Of a stretch of DNA of 64,000 nt, positions 59,207 through 64,000 are shown piece after piece; within the stretch, counting starts at the first letter, position 1; each line of letters begins with the position of its first letter. Under the pieces are notes generated by a model. It was not told where the DNA came from, did no database searches, and saw only the letters and a program-made list of their open reading frames with translations. This DNA is from Altererythrobacter sp. (GTDB taxonomy: Bacteria > Pseudomonadota > Alphaproteobacteria > Sphingomonadales > Sphingomonadaceae), in assembly GCA_017308255.1 (NCBI GenBank), contig JAFKFN010000009.1, forward strand, positions 1-64,000. Reading direction: 5' to 3'. A program made the position numbers and the translations under genes.

Positions 59207-60399
59207 AGCAGCAGGTCGGCCACTTCCTCGCGCCAGTGCGCTTCGTCCGGTGACGCGAGCGCTTCGAGATCGCCCGGCTCGCCGGCCCTATCGTCCACCC
59301 ATTCACGCAAGCCCGGCCCGCCGTTGATGACGTCGATCGCCAGCCGGTCGAACTCGTACTCGTAGGGAAAGTCCCGCCAGATCGGGTAGTCCGGATAGAG
59401 CCGCCGAATGGCCTTGAAGGCCAGCGCCTGCAACCGCCAGGGGCGGAACGCGGCGTGGTCGTAGAATGCGCCTTCCGCATGGATCATCAGCGCGTTGCAC
59501 AATTCGCCCGCGTGCTTGTGGAACGTGGGGGTGAACCAGCACTCGCGCACGGCGCTTCCGCCCAGCCATTCGGGCGCGACACGGTGCGTTTCCGCCAGGA
59601 CCGCCCCGGCATCCACATCCGGCGCGCCGAACAGCACTTCCAGCGGGCGCGTGGTGCCCCTGCCCTCGCTCAGCGTCGTACCTTCGAGCATGACCGTGCC
59701 GGCATAGGCCCGCGCCATATTGAGATTGGCGGCATTGGGGCTGGGGTTGATCCAGATGCGATCGTCCGGCCAGCCGAAGCCGGGCCCGGCTTCGGGCAGC
59801 CAGTCGTGCATCTCGATCACCCGGTAATCTACGTCGAGCCCGAAATGGCGCACGAACCAGTGGCCCATCTCTCCCATCGTCAGGCCGTGGCGCATCGGCA
59901 TCGGCCCGGCCCCTACGAAGCTTTCCTGCCCCGGCAGCAGCAGCGTGCCTTCCACCGGGCGCCCCGCCGGATTGGGCCGGTCGAGCACCCACACGCTCTT
60001 GCCATGGCGCGCGGCCTCTTCCAGCAGATAGAGCAGCGTGGTGCAGAAGGTGTAGATGCGGCAGCCGAGATCCTGGAGATCGAACAGGAACACGTCGGCC
60101 GCGCTCATCATCTGGCCGGTGGGGCGGCGCACCTCTCCATAGAGGCTGAACACGGGGATGCCGTAACGCGGATCGGTTTCATCCGCGGTTTCCACCATGT
60201 TGTCCTGCTTGTCGCCCTTGATGCCGTGCTGCGGGCCGAAGGCGGCGGTCACCTGGATGCCGGCGGCGATCAGCGCGTCGAGCGAATGAGTCAGGTCCAG
60301 CGTTACCGACGCGGGATGCGCAACCAGCGCCACTCGCCGCCCCTCGAGCGGCTTTCTCAGCGCCGGCTCGGCCAGCAGGCGGTCGATCCCGAACTTCAT
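59200..60399 (-). CDS. DUF1343 protein, NamZ-like exo-beta-N-acetylmuramidase
   Basis: 399 residues. GRRVALVAHPASVTLDLTHSLDAL, AFGPQHGIKGDKQDNM, PVFSLYGEVRRPTGQMM, FDLQDLGCRIYTFCTTLLYLLEEA, VLDRPNPAGR and LSEGRGTTRPLEVLFGAP are the NamZ/DUF1343 motifs (E, H and D catalytic residues). Bacillus NamZ removes terminal MurNAc from peptidoglycan fragments. Here no signal peptide is visible, so it is probably cytoplasmic. Coupled to the DOMON-like gene (ATGA). No murQ, nagZ or anmK nearby. Confidence 0.85.
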   Translation of the reverse strand: MKFGIDRLLAEPALRKPLEGRRVALVAHPASVTLDLTHSLDALIAAGIQVTAAFGPQHGIKGDKQDNMVETADETDPRYGIPVFSLYGEVRRPTGQMMSAADVFLFDLQDLGCRIYTFCTTLLYLLEEAARHGKSVWVLDRPNPAGRPVEGTLLLPGQESFVGAGPMPMRHGLTMGEMGHWFVRHFGLDVDYRVIEMHDWLPEAGPGFGWPDDRIWINPSPNAANLNMARAYAGTVMLEGTTLSEGRGTTRPLEVLFGAPDVDAGAVLAETHRVAPEWLGGSAVRECWFTPTFHKHAGELCNALMIHAEGAFYDHAAFRPWRLQALAFKAIRRLYPDYPIWRDFPYEYEFDRLAIDVINGGPGLREWVDDRAGEPGDLEALASPDEAHWREEVADLLLY

Positions 60400-60938
60400 G
60401 CAGCGCCCGGTGCCGGAAGCACGGCGGTGAAGCAAGCGGGGGCGTGAAAATCGGGCTGGCCTTCGCCATGCGCCAGCGCCCAGTAGGATTTCACGCCTTG
60501 TCCCTCCTCGATCACCGCGCACAGGCCCATTGCGCAGGCACTGTCGGGAATGCCCGCCGCCGGAATGGCGGCGTCGAAGATCGCGAAGCTGCTGCCCTGA
60601 CGCAGCGTGCATTCCGGCTCTCGCGGGAACGGCCGCTCGCGCATCCCTGCGCGATAGGCGTCGAAATCGTAAGCGTTCCATCGTTCGGAAGGCGAAAGGT
60701 TGAATTCGCCATAAGCCTCACCGCCATGCGGTTTCAGGAACAGCTCGAAGCAAGTCGTCTTCCACAGCTCGTCCGCCCTGCCTCTGCCGGCGAAGGCGGG
60801 CACGACCAGTTGCTGCGCACCCTCGATGCGCCAGCGGACGCGCAGCCAGTTCTCGTCGCGCCCGATTATCCGCGCTTCGATGGCGCTCACCGCTGTCGGC
60901 GGGAAGTCCGGATGGGCCGCCAGGCAATACGTTTGCAT
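60396..60938 (-). CDS. DOMON-like domain protein
   Basis: 180 residues. LRVRWRIEGAQQLVVPAFAGRGRADELWKTTCFELFLKP and GEFNLSPSERWNAYDFDAYRAGMR match DOMON-like (DUF5117-neighbour) domains described as sugar- or heme-binding. No signal peptide. Its stop overlaps the NamZ-like start (ATGA). The role next to NamZ is open; carbohydrate binding is one possibility. Confidence 0.82.
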   Translation of the reverse strand: MQTYCLAAHPDFPPTAVSAIEARIIGRDENWLRVRWRIEGAQQLVVPAFAGRGRADELWKTTCFELFLKPHGGEAYGEFNLSPSERWNAYDFDAYRAGMRERPFPREPECTLRQGSSFAIFDAAIPAAGIPDSACAMGLCAVIEEGQGVKSYWALAHGEGQPDFHAPACFTAVLPAPGAA

Positions 60939-60985
60939 GAAGTTCCTTGCGTGCTAGGCGCCCCCGGCCCGAGAGCGAGAAAGCC

Positions 60986-62218
60986 ATGAGCGAATTCAAG
61001 TCCAGTCTGCTGCGCTTACTCGACGAGCGCGGTTACATCCACCAGCTTACCGATGCCGAGGGGTTGGATGCCCTGGCGCAGCGGCAGGTCGTGCCCGGCT
61101 ATATCGGTTTCGACGCCACCGCGCCTTCGCTTCATGTCGGCAGCCTGGTGCAGATCATGATGCTGCGCCGCCTGCAGCAGACGGGCCACAAGCCGGTGGT
61201 GGTGATGGGCGGCGGGACGACGCGGATCGGCGATCCCACCGGGCGCGACGAAAGCCGCAAGATGCTGAGCGACGAGACGATCGAGGCCAACATCGCTTCG
61301 ATCCGCGCCGTGTTCGCCCGGCTGCTCGATTTCGGCGAGGGGCCGACGGGCGCGATCATGGTCAACAACCAGGATTGGCTCGGCAAACTGGGCTATATCG
61401 AACTGCTGCAGGAAGTCGGCACTCACTTCACGATCAACCGGATGCTGACGTTCGATTCGGTCCGCCTGCGCCTTGAGCGCGAGCAGCCGATGACTTTCCT
61501 CGAATTCAACTACATGATCCTGCAAGGCTACGATTTCCGGCACTTGTGCCGGGAGAACGGCGTGCGCCTGCAGATGGGCGGCAGCGATCAGTGGGGCAAT
61601 ATCGTCAACGGCGTGGAGCTGACCCGCCGCATGGACGGCATGGAGGTGTTCGGCCTGACGACTCCGCTGCTGACCAAGGCGGATGGCTCGAAGATGGGCA
61701 AGACCGCCTCTGGCGCCGTGTGGCTCAATGAAAGCCAGCTACCGGCCTATGACTTCTGGCAATACTGGCGCAACACCGACGATCGCGACGTCGGCCGTTT
61801 CCTGCGCCTGTTCACCGACCTGCCGCTGGAAGAGATCGCCCGGCTCGAAGCGCTGGAAGGCGCGGAGATCAACCAGGCAAAGATCGTCCTCGCCAACGAG
61901 GTGACGCGGCTCGTCCGGGGCGAGGAGGCCGCGCGCTCGGCCGAAGCCACCGCCGCGCAGACTTTCGCCGGCGGCGGATTGGGAGAGGACTTGCCGGTGC
62001 TTGCCGTGCCGGCGGAGGGCATTCGCCTTGGCGCCGCCTGCACTGCCGTGGGCTTCACTGCGTCCAACGGAGAAGCCAAGCGCAAGATCGCCGAAGGCGC
62101 GGTGCGGATCGATGATGAGCCGGTGACCGATCCCACAGCGCTCATCTCCCTTGCCGCCGGGGAGGAACGCAAGCTCAGCCTGGGCCGTAAGCGCCACGCC
62201 ATTCTGAGAGGGTCCTGA
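60986..62218 (+). CDS. tyrS: Tyrosyl-tRNA synthetase
   Basis: 410 residues. [14 protein letters not shown] (HIGH equivalent), [17 protein letters not shown] (KMSKS as KMGKT) and the C-terminal S4 RNA-binding domain ([21 protein letters not shown]). ATG 60986 behind GAGAGCGAGA. Charges tRNA-Tyr. Confidence 0.95.
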   Translation: MSEFKSSLLRLLDERGYIHQLTDAEGLDALAQRQVVPGYIGFDATAPSLHVGSLVQIMMLRRLQQTGHKPVVVMGGGTTRIGDPTGRDESRKMLSDETIEANIASIRAVFARLLDFGEGPTGAIMVNNQDWLGKLGYIELLQEVGTHFTINRMLTFDSVRLRLEREQPMTFLEFNYMILQGYDFRHLCRENGVRLQMGGSDQWGNIVNGVELTRRMDGMEVFGLTTPLLTKADGSKMGKTASGAVWLNESQLPAYDFWQYWRNTDDRDVGRFLRLFTDLPLEEIARLEALEGAEINQAKIVLANEVTRLVRGEEAARSAEATAAQTFAGGGLGEDLPVLAVPAEGIRLGAACTAVGFTASNGEAKRKIAEGAVRIDDEPVTDPTALISLAAGEERKLSLGRKRHAILRGS

Positions 62219-62291
62219 CCCCTGCCTTTACCCTTTTTCCAATAATTGCTGCCATTGAACCGCGCCTGGGTTCGCAAAAAGGAGCAAAGGG

Positions 62292-62645
62292 ATGGCAAAC
62301 GGCGCTCAACTGTCGGTAACCGACTTGCGCCGTTCGGCGCGCCATCCCGTCGATTGCCCGGTAATTGCCGAGCACCGTACCCGCGGCGATATCAAGCTGC
62401 ACATCTGCAATCTGTCCGCCCATGGCTTCATGGTTGACGGCAGCCGCGAGGCGCCTCTGCCTGAACTCGCGCGCGGCGACCGCACCATCGTGCGCCTTCC
62501 GGTCATCGGCCGGATCGAGGCCTATTGCATCTGGACCACGCGCGATCGCGCCGGCTTCCAGTTCGAACGGATCATCCGCGTGGACGATTTCGTGGCGATG
62601 ATCGAAAAGCTACAGCCCAATCCGCGCCTGCGCCGGCGGGGATAA
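62292..62645 (+). CDS. PilZ domain protein
   Basis: 117 residues. A single PilZ-like domain: RRSARHPVDCPVIAEHRTRGDIKLHICNLSAHGFMVDGSRE, giving RxxxR and (N/D)xSxxG as N-L-S-A-H-G. Possible c-di-GMP binding, although the first Arg pair is imperfect. ATG 62292 behind GGAGCAAAGGG. Stands alone downstream of tyrS. Confidence 0.85.
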   Translation: MANGAQLSVTDLRRSARHPVDCPVIAEHRTRGDIKLHICNLSAHGFMVDGSREAPLPELARGDRTIVRLPVIGRIEAYCIWTTRDRAGFQFERIIRVDDFVAMIEKLQPNPRLRRRG

Positions 62646-62753
62646 CCGCGCCGTACAGGCCCGCGCCCTGCTGCGGCGCACTGACGGTCTGAAACGCTGC
62701 CACCACGCTCAAGCCGCTTGGCACGGCCCCGCCCACCTGCCATGGCGCCCGCG

Positions 62754-64000
62754 TGACAGTCGCAAGCGAGCCCGATCACGAGCCATCTTCCCCGCTCCGG
62801 ATAGCTGATTTTCGCGCTGTCTGGCTGTCGCGCCTGCTGGCGGTATCCGCGACCATCGCGATGGTCGTGCTGATCGGCTATCAGACCTATGACGTCGCCC
62901 GTGCCGACTATGGCATGGATCGCCCCACGGCGGCGGTCATGCTGGGTCTTCTCGGCCTGGCGCAGTTCGTCCCGCTGTTCCTGCTGACGCCGGTGGCCGG
63001 CGCCGCCGCCGACCACTTCGACCGGCGGCGCGTGGTGCTTTTCGCCAATCTGATCGATTGCACGATCGCGACTCTGCTGGGGGCCCTGACGCTGATCGGG
63101 GCTTTGACCCTGCCGATCCTGTTCGCGCTCGCCGCCGCCCATGGCGCGGCGCGGGCGTTCAACGGCCCGGCCTTGAGCGCGATCGCCCCCAATGTCGTGC
63201 CGCCGCGGCTCCTGCCCAAAGCGATCGCGCTCAGTTCCATCGCCTGGCAGGTCGGCACGGTCGTCGGGCCGGCGGCGGGCGGGCTGCTGTTCGGCGCCTC
63301 GCCGCCGCTGCCCTATTTCTGCTCGGCCGCGCTGCTGCTGCTCTCGGGCCTGCTGATCTCGTCCATCCGCCCGGTGCGCCCGGTGCAGGAAGGCCCGCCG
63401 GCACACCCGATGCGGCAGATCGTCCAGGGCTTCAGCTTCGTGTGGACCCGGCGCTTCCTGCTCGGCTGCATCTCGCTCGATCTCTTCGCCGTCCTGCTCG
63501 GCAGCGCCACCGCCATGCTCCCGGTCTTTGCCCGCGATATCCTCCAGGTGGGACCGGAAGGCCTGGGGATCATGCGCGGCGCACCGGCCGCCGGCGCGGC
63601 GCTGGTCGCGCTGTGGCTCTCGTTCCGGCCGTTCGATCGCAATGTCGGGGTGAAGATGCTGTGGGCGGTGGTGGTCTTCGGCGCGGCGACATTCGCTTTC
63701 GCCCTGTCCCGCAACTTCCTGCTCTCGCTGGCCCTGCTGGCGCTGCTCGGCGCGGCCGACATGTTCTCGGTCTTCGTGCGCAGTTCGCTGATCCAGCTGA
63801 ACACGCCCGACAATATGCGGGGCCGGGTCTCCGCCATCTCCGGCGTGGCCGTATCGGCGTCGAATGAACTCGGTGAACTGCGCGCGGGGCTGTTCGCCGG
63901 GATCATGGGCGTTACCGCATCGGTTGCCATTGGCGGCATCGGTGCGATAATCATCACCGCGATCTGGGCCTGGATATTTCCTGAGCTGCGTCAAGCAAGG
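62754..64000 (+). CDS. MFS transporter, cut by the window end
   Basis: At least 415 residues from GTG 62754; no stop occurs before the window end. Twelve-helix MFS of the drug/siderophore exporter type (MFS_3 like): ADFRAVWLSRLLAVSATIAMVVL, TPVAGAAADHFDRRRVVLFANL, SSIAWQVGTVVGPAAGGLLFG and NTPDNMRGRVSAISGVAVSASNELGELRAG. Substrate not predictable. The start has a weak binding site; the upstream sequence is not coding. Confidence 0.85.

Overview
The window is a high-GC, gene-dense chromosomal segment of an alphaproteobacterium, most likely a member of the Sphingomonadales (Novosphingobium/Erythrobacter-like). The grounds are the ntrY-ntrX-hfq-hflX order, an Hfq made of two fused Sm domains, DesB-like and LigF-like genes for lignin-derived aromatics, and the radA-cvpA-alr-phaR and hrcA-grpE-rph-rdgB-hemW neighbourhoods. 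I see no rRNA, CRISPR array, prophage, insertion sequence or plasmid function. One tRNA-Ser(UGA) is present.

Layout. 0.1-6.4 kb: a DesB-type gallate dioxygenase, a SWIB protein, a PEBP protein, an S41 lipoprotein peptidase, a DUF3175/small-protein pair, a second extradiol dioxygenase and two envelope proteins. 6.5-12.2 kb: NtrYX, tandem Hfq and HflX, the last apparently starting at CTG. 12.2-20.3 kb: mazG, then a minus-strand operon mltB-(rlpA remnant)-dacA-tmk-holB-metG-tatD-MBL-small membrane protein, whose genes from dacA onward overlap by 1-8 bases. 20.4-26.8 kb: a secreted protein, tRNA-Ser, an I78 inhibitor, a broken gene, lpdA, a membrane protein, a thioesterase, pdhC and a universal stress protein. 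26.9-38.5 kb: rnr, an M3 peptidase, an archaeal/eukaryotic-type proS, phaR, alr, an MFS symporter, a NifU-like protein, cvpA and radA. 38.6-43.7 kb: an HNH protein that looks acquired, dnaJ, dnaK, a copper chaperone, a small HExxH protein and a glycine-zipper lipoprotein. 43.9-50.8 kb: a PH-domain protein, an indoleamine 2,3-dioxygenase, grpE, hrcA, rph, rdgB, hemW and xerC. 50.8-64 kb: dedA, gshB, yraN, rsmI, an LpoA-like lipoprotein, parE, a DUF817 protein, a LigF-like GST, a small secreted protein, a NamZ-like DUF1343 protein, a DOMON-like protein, tyrS, a PilZ protein and an MFS transporter cut by the window end.

Most genes are housekeeping: translation, chaperones, nucleotide sanitation, DNA repair and cell wall. 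The less ordinary signals are the double Hfq with an asymmetric second domain, the CTG start of hflX, a remnant of rlpA reduced to its SPOR tail, a probable dispersed repeat read in frame inside the PDH E2 linker, an archaeal/eukaryotic-type ProRS, and scattered aromatic-degradation genes. I found no convincing new multi-gene system. No intergenic gap exceeds about 300 bases; the larger ones (1.4-1.57, 2.46-2.67, 24.66-24.91 and 38.53-38.78 kb) hold hairpins, repeats or nothing I recognise.
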